A stretch of 46,305 nucleotides of DNA from Candidatus Fermentithermobacillaceae bacterium (GTDB lineage Bacteria; Bacillota; Sulfobacillia; Fermentithermobacillales; Fermentithermobacillaceae): contig DUSU01000095.1 in assembly GCA_012842425.1 (NCBI GenBank), positions 1 to 46,305 of the forward strand, read 5' to 3'. Below, in pieces: positions 37,565-46,204 of this stretch (the stretch's first letter is position 1; each line of letters begins with the position of its first letter). The notes under the pieces are model-generated. The model did no database searches, was not told the DNA's origin, and worked only from the letters and a program-made list of their open reading frames with translations. The position numbers and the translations under genes are program-made.

Positions 37565-38830
37565 TTGCAGCCAAAAATAGTAGCGGCGGTTACTTTCCTC
37601 ATCGCATACGCGATGCTCATCCTCGGAAAGATTCATCCCCCTTATGTAGTCTGGAGCGGGTCGATACTACTCCTGGCCCTCAAGGTTATAACGCCCGCAC
37701 AAGCGATAAGCAGCATCAACCTCAATGTGATCGGGATATTCATTGGGATGATGATCCTCTCCGATTTCTTTATCCACTCTCAGGTACCTGCTTACCTGAG
37801 TTGTATGATTGTTAACCCCAAACGCTCGGTCGCGGGAGCCGTGCTGGGGGTCTGCATCCTTGCCGGCGCAGTCTCGGCGGTCGTTGACAACGTAGCCACG
37901 GTGCTCATGATCGCCCCCATTGCGCTGGAGATCTCGAGAAGGCTCAAGATCTCGCCCGTCCCCTTCATAGTAGGCATCGCTGTATCGGCGAACCTCCAGG
38001 GAGCCGCGACACTGGTTGGAGACTCGACCTCTATTCTTCTGGCCAGTGCGGCCAAGATGTCATTTGCCGACTTCTTCTGGATGAAGGGACGGCCGGGCAT
38101 CTGCTTCTCAGTACAGCTCGGGGCCATAGCTTCCTTCTACGTCCTATGCCTCGTTTTCAGGCAGTACAAGGGCAGGTGCGTGAACATCGGGACCGTCAGA
38201 GTTACATCATGGGTCCCAACGATACTGATGGTCCTTATGATGATCACCATGGCGGCATCCAGCTTCATACCAGACCGCCCTGACTGGACCATCGGAGCCA
38301 TCGCTCTGGCGTACGCGGCCATCGCGCTCACCTGGAACATGTTCACGGGATACAAGCCTCTGGACCTCGCGCGCGATCTGGACTGGGCCACCGTCTTCTT
38401 GCTGGGAGGTCTCTTCATCCTGATCGGAAGCCTCACAACCACCGGTCTGGTAGGCGACATCGCCTCCCTCATATCCGGCTGGACCAAAGGAAACGCTTTC
38501 GTCGCCTACAACGTGATCGTATGGATGTCCGTGCTTGTATCGGCGTTCGTCGACAACATCCCGTACACCATGGCCATGCTGCCGGTAGCCCAGCTGGTCT
38601 CGACCGGCATCGGCACGTCGCCTTATGTGATGATGTTCGGGCTGCTCCTCGGCACCACCCTCGGCGGCAACATAACTCCCATCGGCGCGTCGGCCAACGT
38701 GGTCGCCGTATCGCTCCTCAGGAAAAACGGCCACAAGGTTACCTTCGGCGACTTCGTCCGTATTGGACTCCCGTTCACGGTGGCAGCCGTGTTGGTCGGC
38801 TCCTTGTTCAACTGGGTGGTGTGGAGATAG
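37565..38830 (+). CDS. ArsB/NhaD/SLC13-superfamily ion transporter
   Basis: About 10-12 TM segments, SAVVDNVATVLMIAPIAL, SANLQGAATLVGDSTSILL, GGNITPIGASANVVAVSL. Confidence 0.85.
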   Translation: MQPKIVAAVTFLIAYAMLILGKIHPPYVVWSGSILLLALKVITPAQAISSINLNVIGIFIGMMILSDFFIHSQVPAYLSCMIVNPKRSVAGAVLGVCILAGAVSAVVDNVATVLMIAPIALEISRRLKISPVPFIVGIAVSANLQGAATLVGDSTSILLASAAKMSFADFFWMKGRPGICFSVQLGAIASFYVLCLVFRQYKGRCVNIGTVRVTSWVPTILMVLMMITMAASSFIPDRPDWTIGAIALAYAAIALTWNMFTGYKPLDLARDLDWATVFLLGGLFILIGSLTTTGLVGDIASLISGWTKGNAFVAYNVIVWMSVLVSAFVDNIPYTMAMLPVAQLVSTGIGTSPYVMMFGLLLGTTLGGNITPIGASANVVAVSLLRKNGHKVTFGDFVRIGLPFTVAAVLVGSLFNWVVWR

Positions 38831-38881
38831 CCGGCCGCTAATAGACCGGTATCTGGCCGAGAACCGGTCGATGTCCGGCTA
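38828..38881. other. Nested inverted repeats between convergent genes
   Basis: TAGCCGG (38828-38834)/CCGGCTA (38875-38881) enclosing GACCGGT (38844-38850)/ACCGGTC (38863-38869). Possible bidirectional terminator, but without a clear U-run. Confidence 0.5.
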
Positions 38882-38897
38882 CTAACGTTCCGCCAGC

Positions 38898-39863
38898 TCA
38901 CACCGTCACGGGGTTCAGGGGCTCTTGACCGGATAGCAACCGGACGAGGTTCTCTGCCGCCATGACGGCCATCTTGGTGCGAGTCGCTATGCTCGCGCTT
39001 CCTATATGAGGGAGCAGCACGACATTGTCGAGCTCAAGCAGCGGACTATCCTGAGGCAAGGGCTCGGTTTCGAAAACATCGAGACCTGCCGCAAAGATCC
39101 TCTTCTCGCGCAGGGTTTCAATGAGTTCTTGTTCGCGGACGACGGCTCCCCGCGACGTATTGACCAAGACCGCAGTGGGCTTCATGAGAGAAAGCTCTCG
39201 CCGACCTATCATCCCGCGGGTCCTATCGGTGAGGGGCACGTGGATGGAGACAAAGTCAGATTCCTTGAGGAGGCCGTCCAGATCGCACCTTTCGACCCCC
39301 AGGCCGGCCTCGAGGTCCGGATGAGGCCTGTCGGACGTGTATAGCACCCGCATTGAGAAACCGCGAGCCCGCCTGGCCACCGCTTGCCCAATCCTACCCA
39401 GGCCGATGATCCCCAAGGTCTTTCCGTAGAGATCGACTCCGGTGAGGAGCATCGGAGACCAAGTCTTCCACTTGCCTTCCCGCAAGAACCTCTCTGCCTC
39501 GGTCACTCGCCTCGCGGCGGCCATCATCAGGGAGAAGGCAAGATCTGCGGTGGTCTCGGTCAGGACTCCGGGTGTGTTGGTGACCGTAATGCCCCTTCGC
39601 ATGCACGCTGCCACATCGATGTTGTCATAGCCCACTGCCATATTGGCCACGACTTTGAGTCTGGGCGCGCGGTCCAGAAGTCTTTCGTCAATCCGTTCGG
39701 TCAGCAGGCTGAAGAGGCCATCTACATCCCCGACCTCGGCCTCAAGGACATCCCTGGGAACCGCTTCGTCCTCCCTATCCCAGATGCGGTACTCGCACCG
39801 CCCGGCAATTATGTCCATGGCCTCTTTGGGAATCCTTCGCGTTATGTAAACTTTAGGTTTCAT
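38898..39863 (-). CDS. D-isomer 2-hydroxyacid dehydrogenase (glyoxylate/hydroxypyruvate reductase-like)
   Basis: GKTLGIIGLGRIGQAVARRARGF, VNTSRGAVVREQELIETL, GLDVFETEPLP, LLPHIGSAS. Confidence 0.92.
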   Translation of the reverse strand: MKPKVYITRRIPKEAMDIIAGRCEYRIWDREDEAVPRDVLEAEVGDVDGLFSLLTERIDERLLDRAPRLKVVANMAVGYDNIDVAACMRRGITVTNTPGVLTETTADLAFSLMMAAARRVTEAERFLREGKWKTWSPMLLTGVDLYGKTLGIIGLGRIGQAVARRARGFSMRVLYTSDRPHPDLEAGLGVERCDLDGLLKESDFVSIHVPLTDRTRGMIGRRELSLMKPTAVLVNTSRGAVVREQELIETLREKRIFAAGLDVFETEPLPQDSPLLELDNVVLLPHIGSASIATRTKMAVMAAENLVRLLSGQEPLNPVTV

Positions 39864-39964
39864 TCAAATCACCTCTCGCTGCAAGCATTGTACCAATCTT
39901 TCGGAGGTTAAGCGGACTCTCATAACGAAGTGAGAACCTGATGACATGGACGGGAGGGGTTCAC

Positions 39965-41287
39965 TTGACAGACACTGCCCTACTGAAAAAGCGGGTATGT
40001 GAGGAGATCGATAAACGTAAGGATGAGATAATCCAGATAGGCAATGACATTTTCGCCCATCCTGAGCTCGGATACAAAGAGTTCAGGACCAGCGAGCTGG
40101 TCGGAAAGGTTTTCAAGAAGATGGGGCTCTCCTTCCAGGACGGGCTCGCGATAACCGGCAAGAAGGCCCGCATCCCCGGGAAAGACCACAAACTGAACGT
40201 CTGCATCATGGGCGAACTCGACTCAGTCTTGTGCCCCGATCACCCCCACGCCGACCCGGAGACCGGCGCTGCCCATTCCTGCGGGCACAACGGCCAGATC
40301 GCGGCCATGCTCGGGGCCGGATTTGGGCTGGTTTTCTCCGGAGTCATGTCCGAGCTAGACGGCGATGTGACCCTCTTGGCGGTACCGGCGGAAGAGTATG
40401 TTGAGATCGAATACCGTGACGCATTGCGGCGCGAAGGAAAGATCAAGTTCCTGGGCGGCAAGCAAGAAATGATAGCCATCGGAGCGATGGACGACATCGA
40501 CATCTCGATGCTCACCCACCTCTCCGCGTTTGATGATCCGACCACGAAGGCCAGGTGCGGCGGCACCAACAACGGGTTTATCGGAAAGAATATCTTCTTC
40601 AAAGGTAAAGAAGCCCATGCCGGCGGAGCGCCTGAGAAAGGCGTCAACGCCCTCAAGGCAGCCATGCTCAGTCTTACCGCTATCGACATGCAGCGTGAGA
40701 CTTTCCGTGAGGCAGACACCATCAGGATCCACCCCATAATCACCAAAGGCGGCGACCTTGTGAACATAGTGCCGGCCGACGTGCGCGTGGAGACCTACGT
40801 AAGGGGTAAGACCGTGCCTGCCATCCTGGAAGCCTGCAAGAAGGTCGACAGGTGCCTCCGGGCAGGAGCCCTCGCGTTCGGCGCCGAGGTAGAGATCCGC
40901 ACGTTGCCCGGATATCTGCCCAACATCAACAGTCCGGACCTTGTGGAAATCCATAGGAAGAACCTCGTGAGCCTTGTCGGCGAAGATTCCGTGAAGGTCT
41001 CGGAACACCATTCCACGGGCTCCACCGACATGGGCGACATCAGCGCCATAATGCCTTCCATCCACCCCTACGGTGGAGGCGTGGTCGGAAACGCACACAC
41101 GAAGGACTACGAGGTCGTCGACCCGTACGTTGCCTACGTCCTCCCGGCTAAAGCCATGGCGATGACGGCCGTTGACCTCCTGGCCAACGGCGCGGCCGAA
41201 GGGCTCAGGATCAAGAACGCCTACAAACCCCTCTACACCAAGGAGACCTACCTCAAGATGTGGGAAGAGGCAGTGAGCGGGGAGTAA
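39965..41287 (+). CDS. M20 family amidohydrolase/peptidase (aminobenzoyl-glutamate hydrolase-like)
   Basis: IFAHPELGYKEFRTSELV, AAHSCGHNGQIAAMLG, FKGKEAHAGGAPEKGVNAL, STGSTDMGDISAIMPSIHPY. Probable TTG start at 39965 after GGGAGGGG. Confidence 0.88.
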   Translation: MTDTALLKKRVCEEIDKRKDEIIQIGNDIFAHPELGYKEFRTSELVGKVFKKMGLSFQDGLAITGKKARIPGKDHKLNVCIMGELDSVLCPDHPHADPETGAAHSCGHNGQIAAMLGAGFGLVFSGVMSELDGDVTLLAVPAEEYVEIEYRDALRREGKIKFLGGKQEMIAIGAMDDIDISMLTHLSAFDDPTTKARCGGTNNGFIGKNIFFKGKEAHAGGAPEKGVNALKAAMLSLTAIDMQRETFREADTIRIHPIITKGGDLVNIVPADVRVETYVRGKTVPAILEACKKVDRCLRAGALAFGAEVEIRTLPGYLPNINSPDLVEIHRKNLVSLVGEDSVKVSEHHSTGSTDMGDISAIMPSIHPYGGGVVGNAHTKDYEVVDPYVAYVLPAKAMAMTAVDLLANGAAEGLRIKNAYKPLYTKETYLKMWEEAVSGE

Positions 41288-41372
41288 CTGTCCGGGTGTG
41301 CTTTCACGGACCGGCAGCTTTCAGGCGGCCGGGAGTAGGCCGAGGCAAGAAAGAAGAATAAGAAGAGGAAAA

Positions 41373-41407
41373 AGAACAGAGCCCGCCTCAGAGACGGGCT
41401 CTGTTCT
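41373..41407. terminator. Bidirectional terminator
   Basis: AGAACAGAGCCCG-CCTCAGAGA-CGGGCTCTGTTCT, perfect 13-bp stem between convergent genes; T-rich tail on the minus strand. Confidence 0.85.
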
Positions 41408-41501
41408 GGCCTATGCGTCTTATCTCTTGCCTCGCTGTCTACTTTCCCGGCTTGGCTCCTAATATTGCAGGCCTCTTTCCACCGCTCCGTTCCCTATGTT
41501 G

Positions 41502-41933
41502 TTATTCCTTGGTGAAGTACCTCTTCAGGAGTCCGGCAAGCGCCCGGGCGTGCCTGGCCTCATCGCGCGAGGTCTCGTCGAAGTAATCGTGGGCGGCGTC
41601 TATGCCAAGTTCCTTCGCCTTCGTAGCGGCTTCCTTCTTGGCCTTGTTCGACATCTGCTCTCCGGCCAGCATCTTCTTCAGGTTCTCTTCGGTTGACTCA
41701 GAGATCTGTCCGGTGAGTTCGGCGTAACCTGCAGCGTGAGCCGCTTCCTCATTGGCGATCCTCACGAGCACCTCGCCTATCTCGGGATATCCCTCACGAT
41801 AGGCCTGCCTGGCCATTGCGAGGTAGAGACCGACTTCCATTGTCTCGCCGGCAAAGTTCTTCCCCGCCATCTCCTCAACTTCGGTGCCTTTGCATACTCC
41901 GAGTTTGACTTCATTGATAAGGTCCAGGTTCAC
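41502..41933 (-). CDS. Rubrerythrin-like ferritin-family protein lacking a rubredoxin domain
   Basis: Two EExxH-type repeats ([20 protein letters not shown]); no C-terminal CxxC pairs. Confidence 0.85.
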   Translation of the reverse strand: MNLDLINEVKLGVCKGTEVEEMAGKNFAGETMEVGLYLAMARQAYREGYPEIGEVLVRIANEEAAHAAGYAELTGQISESTEENLKKMLAGEQMSNKAKKEAATKAKELGIDAAHDYFDETSRDEARHARALAGLLKRYFTKE

Positions 41934-41936
41934 TTG

Positions 41937-42413
41937 TTATTCCTCCCGTTCTTCATTCTGGAGTGTTTGCGCCCGTTCCCGACAGTCATTGCAATATCCG
42001 TAGAAGCAGCAGTCCATCGCTAGGATATCCCAGCTCGTCGTCGCCGAACCTTTGCTTAGTAGCTCGTGGAGGAGGGGCTCCAGTGCGCCGTTGGTGTCGT
42101 CCACCCTGCCGCAAAGGCGGCACACCAAGTGGGCATGGGGTTCTACATTGGCGTCGTAGCGGTAGACATTGTCTTCCATGCTGATGCGCCGGAGAAGTCC
42201 CGCTTCCTCGAGAGAATGTAGAGTCTGGTATACGGTGTTTGGACTTAGACCGGGGAAGTCCGGCTTCAGATGGCCGTAGACCATCTCCGGGCTGGGATGA
42301 GCCTTGCTGCCCATCATGTACCTCATGATGGCAAGCCGCTGAGGGGTAACCCGCAGACCTGCGAGTCTTAGAGCTTGCTCTTCACCGGATACTACATGCT
42401 GTTTCCTCTGCAC
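41937..42413 (-). CDS. Fur/PerR family peroxide-responsive repressor
   Basis: LAGLRVTPQRLAIMRYM, LSPNTVYQTLHSLEEAGLL, HAHLVCRLCGRVDD, YCNDC (two CxxC zinc pairs). Directly precedes the rubrerythrin gene. Confidence 0.88.
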   Translation of the reverse strand: MQRKQHVVSGEEQALRLAGLRVTPQRLAIMRYMMGSKAHPSPEMVYGHLKPDFPGLSPNTVYQTLHSLEEAGLLRRISMEDNVYRYDANVEPHAHLVCRLCGRVDDTNGALEPLLHELLSKGSATTSWDILAMDCCFYGYCNDCRERAQTLQNEEREE

Positions 42414-42446
42414 TCGGGTTCACTCCTTACTGTAATGAATACTACT

Positions 42447-42461
42447 TAGTAATCATTACTA
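42447..42461. promoter_or_regulatory. Per/Fur-box-like operator upstream of perR
   Basis: TAGTAAT-C-ATTACTA, perfect 7-1-7 palindrome resembling TTATAATnATTATAA, 34 bp upstream of the perR start. Confidence 0.8.
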
Positions 42462-42699
42462 TGTCAATAGCTGAGAACGATTTTTCCGGCTTTTTTATAT
42501 GTAGCAGAATCCTTGTCCTCATATCATTCCTTGCCTTGCAGAACCCTCCCAGAAACTGGACCGGTACCAGATCGAGGCAACCATCCTCAGGTGGTAAATA
42601 TGCGTCTAGCAGGGCTGTTGGCAGCCATTGGCTTTGCGACGGGCCGGACAAGTCCTCTAGAATTTATTGATAGAAAAATCACTAATAGGAGGTCACCAC

Positions 42700-43320
42700 A
42701 TGAAGCGAGTACGGATCCTGGCGGTACTCCTAGCCATAGCTTTCATACTCCTGAGCGGTGGACAAGCCTTCGCCGCGATGACTCCGGAACAGCAGGCTCT
42801 CTACGATGAGTGGTACCTGGCTCGTTTCGGGCGTCTCCCGGCGAGCTCACCGGCAGCACCAACACAGCCTGAAACGCCGCAGCAGCCGACCACCCCTCCG
42901 GCATCAAGCCCGTCGAAGGGGAAGATTGCTCCGGTCGAAGCATCGGCGTTTGAACAGGAGATTCTTAGGCTGATCAACCAAGAGCGGGTGAAGATAGGCC
43001 TTAAGCCTCTGAAGATGAACCCTTATGTGGCGGCAGTTGCACGCGTTAAGGCAGAAGACATGATCCAGAACAACTACTACGCTCACGGGTCCAGCTACGG
43101 TTACTCCGGTACCATGCTGAGCTATTTCGGTGTCTCTGTGAGCCTTTCACGAGAGAACATCTGCCAGGCCACGTCGGCCCTCGGGGCACACAACGCCTTC
43201 ATGGGGAGCAAGTCTCACAAGGAGAACATGCTGAAGGCGTACTGGGAAGAGGTCGGAATTGGCGTCGTGCGCAAGCCGGGCACACAGATCTACTACGTAG
43301 TGGAGATCTTCGTTAAGTAG
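42700..43320 (+). CDS. Secreted CAP/SCP-domain protein (YkwD-like)
   Basis: Signal peptide; Pro-rich linker; FEQEILRLINQERVKIGLKPLKMNPYVAAVARVKAEDMIQNNYYAHGS...GSKSHKENML. ATG 42700 with AGGAGGT SD. Confidence 0.9.
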   Translation: MKRVRILAVLLAIAFILLSGGQAFAAMTPEQQALYDEWYLARFGRLPASSPAAPTQPETPQQPTTPPASSPSKGKIAPVEASAFEQEILRLINQERVKIGLKPLKMNPYVAAVARVKAEDMIQNNYYAHGSSYGYSGTMLSYFGVSVSLSRENICQATSALGAHNAFMGSKSHKENMLKAYWEEVGIGVVRKPGTQIYYVVEIFVK

Positions 43321-43382
43321 CTATGCCGGGCAGTTCTGCCTAGCAGTTCGGCGAGGTAACTCGCTCAATAACAAGCCTGCAT

Positions 43383-43402
43383 GAGGGGACTTCGGTCCCC
43401 TC
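43383..43402 (+). terminator. Rho-independent terminator after the CAP-domain gene
   Basis: GAGGGGAC-TTCG-GTCCCCTC followed by TCTCCTTTCC; stable UUCG tetraloop. Confidence 0.85.
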
Positions 43403-43498
43403 TCTCCTTTCCTGAAGTAGCCATACAGCCCGCGTAGACATAAAGATGGATGAAGTCTTGAGTGGCATTACTATTGTTCAGGGCAAGGGGAGATAGGC

Positions 43499-46048
43499 AT
43501 GTATTTGCTTATGAACAACCACGAGGTGCGTTCCCAAAGAATAGCCTGCCCACCTGCTGAAGTACTGGAAAGCACCTGCCAGCTCTTCAGCCTGCCTTTC
43601 CGATATGAGAAACGGTCCGGGATCTTCGCCGTACACCCGCCTCTTCTTGGGAAGAACATACTCATCGAATCGATAAAGCCCATTCGCCTCCTTGAATCGC
43701 AACTCCATAGCCAGCTTATGGCCGAGCTCTGGCTCTTGGAGCAGCTCCTATGGGTATCCGGCGCAGAAGTGGTCCTGCGCGACTCGTCGCACCCTGAGGA
43801 AGCGTCGAGGAGAAAACTCGTTCTCGAATATGCTTCCCACTGGGATGTTGTCCTTCTCGTCTTCCCAGGTCAGAGCATGTCCGATTGCGTTGAGCCGCTG
43901 GCCATTTACCCCTGGTGGCAATGGGCCTGCGCTAGTTACCGTCTGGCGGGACACCTCGCTGCCGGTCTGGGTCCCTCCTCTCCGACTTTCACGAGAGCAT
44001 CGAGTTTCAAGATGACCAAGGAGATGAAGACTTGGTTTTCGGAGACGCTCCAGTGGACCAACGCTCCGACGGTGCTTCTTTCCGTGCCGCTGATAGATGG
44101 GTACGTGGACCAGTTCGTGGAGCTACTGTCTCTTACCGTAAGCCACGGGGTCCTTAAGTACTTCAAGAAGCAACCCTTGCCGGCTGCCGCGAGGGATTAC
44201 CTAAGGCGAGCGTCCGACATGGGGGCGAGAGTCCGTGTTCCCGTCCCTGTCCGGGAGGCGGCGGAATCCTCGCCCACGGTAGAAAGCCTGCTCGCCATAG
44301 CTCCCGGAGTTCCTGCCTACACCGCGCCGGCGACCGAGCCTCCGGTCACACCGGCCTACCCCATCACCGCACCTGAGCCTCCGGTCAAGACAATGGGTCC
44401 CCTTGGACCACGTGAGGTCGCGCCTGTTAAGCAAGATGCACTGAGACCCGAACCTCCGGCAGAACCTCAGACCCCGGAACAGCCGCTGAAGGAGCCATTA
44501 AGCGCACTTGAGCTGGCCCAAGCAGACTTAGCGAAGCATCGAGACCCGCAAACCCTGGCTCAGAAAACCGCCGCATGGCGTGACAGAATGCAGCGTGTAC
44601 AAATACCACCGATAACTCAAGTTATCCGTCCGAATCCGCTCATCCAGCCGCAGGTCGTCACCCCACCTGTCGCTCCATCCACCATCTCATCAGCCGTCAC
44701 ACCGGTGACTCCGTCCGCCTCACCGGCGGTCCCACCGGCTGTCCCCTCCGCCGTTCCGCCGGTCGTCCCTCCGGCGCCCTCGGCTGCAGGCTCATCCACC
44801 GGACAGCCGAACCAGCCGCCCACCCAGCGGCCTGAACAGGAGCATGCACCACGGGCGGCCCAAGAGTTGACCCGGCAGACTGAGCAGGAACCTAGGCAGC
44901 GGGTAGCCCAACAGACGATGCAGCGCTCTGAACAAGAATCGGGCCAGAGAACGGCTCAGCCTCCCGCGCAACAGACTGAACAGGCACCCGCTCAGCGCGT
45001 TTCTCAGCAGCCCGCAGAGCGGCCGGAGCAGACAGCCGGGCAGCCGGAAGAACAGCAACCTGCCCAGCGGCCGGACCTAAGAGCCGTGCAACAAACAGGG
45101 CGACAGCTGTCTCAGGCGCCGTCACTCGATTCCGCACAACAAGCATATCGGTGGCCGGCGCAGCGGTCAGAGCAGGAACCCGGACAACAGCTGGTCCGGC
45201 AACTAGTTCGTACGTCCGGGCAGGAGATCATCCAACAGGTAACCAGAGAGTCTCTTCAGCGTTCTGATCAGGGGCCGGGTCAACAGCCCATCAGACAGCC
45301 TGCCCGGCGTTCTGAACAGGAACCGGCTCAACAAGCGGCCGTACCAGAGACGCAGCGGCCCGAACAGGAAGCACGGCAAAAGGTGGACCTGAAGGCGGCA
45401 CAGCGGCCAGAACAACGACCTGCCCAGCAAGTAGAACAGCAACACGTGCAGCCGCCGCAGCAGCGAGCCGGGCAACAGGCAACCGGACAGCAGACAACCG
45501 GGCAGCAGACAACCGGACAGCAGGCTACCGGACAGCAGGCTACCGGACAGCAGGCAGTACGGCAACTGCCTCAGGCCTCAGAGCAAGAACCCGCACAGCA
45601 AACGTCTAGGCAGGAAACCCGGCCGGCGGAGCAGGAGTCCACGCAACGCGTCCCGCAGTTCCTCCAGCCCGCTGCCGTCTATCAAGGTCCGCAGTCGGGA
45701 AGGTCCCCCATCCGGCAGTACGTTCAGACACCCGCCGTTGTTCTCGGACCGAGCTCCCGACGTCTTGGACCCGGAGCCATCCAAGAAGAAACCAGGGCTA
45801 CCGGGCCTGTAACCGGTGTTACTCCGACCGTACCGCCTATAACCAACCTTCCGAGAAGCCAGCGGGACGATGAGAGGCTCATGCAGCTGCGCCAAATGCT
45901 CCTGGAGTCCCCCGAAACCGCTGTCAAACAGGCGGCGGAGATCCTCTCGAGCAGAGGCATCAGCCCCACGCCCGAGAAAGTTGAGGAGTATGTAGAATAT
46001 CTAAACCGTATGGTCCTCCGAAAAGAAGACTCAAACGTGCCTGACTAG
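43499..46048 (+). CDS. Large repeat protein: globular N-terminus (possibly degenerate amidase-like), Pro-rich linker, sixteen 16-aa Q/R/E/P repeats, helical C-terminus
   Basis: ATG with AGGGGAGATAGGC upstream; uninterrupted 849-codon frame; period-16 repeat unit [QR]-[RQ]-[PST]-E-Q-E-P-x-Q-Q-x(6). Confidence 0.85.
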   Translation: MYLLMNNHEVRSQRIACPPAEVLESTCQLFSLPFRYEKRSGIFAVHPPLLGKNILIESIKPIRLLESQLHSQLMAELWLLEQLLWVSGAEVVLRDSSHPEEASRRKLVLEYASHWDVVLLVFPGQSMSDCVEPLAIYPWWQWACASYRLAGHLAAGLGPSSPTFTRASSFKMTKEMKTWFSETLQWTNAPTVLLSVPLIDGYVDQFVELLSLTVSHGVLKYFKKQPLPAAARDYLRRASDMGARVRVPVPVREAAESSPTVESLLAIAPGVPAYTAPATEPPVTPAYPITAPEPPVKTMGPLGPREVAPVKQDALRPEPPAEPQTPEQPLKEPLSALELAQADLAKHRDPQTLAQKTAAWRDRMQRVQIPPITQVIRPNPLIQPQVVTPPVAPSTISSAVTPVTPSASPAVPPAVPSAVPPVVPPAPSAAGSSTGQPNQPPTQRPEQEHAPRAAQELTRQTEQEPRQRVAQQTMQRSEQESGQRTAQPPAQQTEQAPAQRVSQQPAERPEQTAGQPEEQQPAQRPDLRAVQQTGRQLSQAPSLDSAQQAYRWPAQRSEQEPGQQLVRQLVRTSGQEIIQQVTRESLQRSDQGPGQQPIRQPARRSEQEPAQQAAVPETQRPEQEARQKVDLKAAQRPEQRPAQQVEQQHVQPPQQRAGQQATGQQTTGQQTTGQQATGQQATGQQAVRQLPQASEQEPAQQTSRQETRPAEQESTQRVPQFLQPAAVYQGPQSGRSPIRQYVQTPAVVLGPSSRRLGPGAIQEETRATGPVTGVTPTVPPITNLPRSQRDDERLMQLRQMLLESPETAVKQAAEILSSRGISPTPEKVEEYVEYLNRMVLRKEDSNVPD
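44825..45667 (+). repeat. 48-bp-period (16-aa) repeat array inside the 43499-46048 CDS
   Basis: Units such as QRSEQESGQRTAQPPA, QRSEQEPGQQLVRQLV, QRSDQGPGQQPIRQPA, RRSEQEPAQQAAVPET, QRPEQRPAQQVEQQHV align with no length variation except one nested insertion. Confidence 0.9.
45476..45550 (+). repeat. Five tandem 15-bp repeats (A/T-TGQQ) nested in repeat unit 14
   Basis: CAGGCAACCGGACAG, CAGACAACCGGGCAG, CAGACAACCGGACAG, CAGGCTACCGGACAG, CAGGCTACCGGACAG. Confidence 0.95.
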
Positions 46049-46157
46049 CAGAACAGAAGACCCGACAGGCAATGTGCCGGTTGACCCGATGATGTACTAG
46101 AGAAACTGACGGGCCCCAAGGGAAACGAAGCGCCCCTCCGGCGCAACGAAAGATCAA

Positions 46158-46186
46158 ACCAGGAGAGCACGCTCTCCTGGTTTGAC
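46158..46186. terminator. Hairpin between the convergent repeat-protein gene and the window-end gene
   Basis: AAACCAGGAGAG-CA-CGCTCTCCTGGTTT region: strong inverted repeat CCAGGAGAGC/GCTCTCCTGG. Confidence 0.75.
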
Positions 46187-46204
46187 GTTTCTGCGCTGCA
46201 TCTA

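Noticed and set aside
36066-37574. 502-aa minus-strand ORF opposite the propeller-lactamase fusion
   Set aside because: Antisense to a gene with clear catalytic motifs; no family resemblance.
45476-45550. CRISPR-like short tandem repeats
   Set aside because: Units are 15 bp, contiguous without spacers and in frame within a coding sequence; it is a coding tandem repeat.
45203-45565. Leu/Ser/Gly-rich minus-strand ORFs (LLSGSLLSGCLLPG...)
   Set aside because: Reverse complement of the Q-rich tandem repeat; a translation artefact of the low-complexity DNA.
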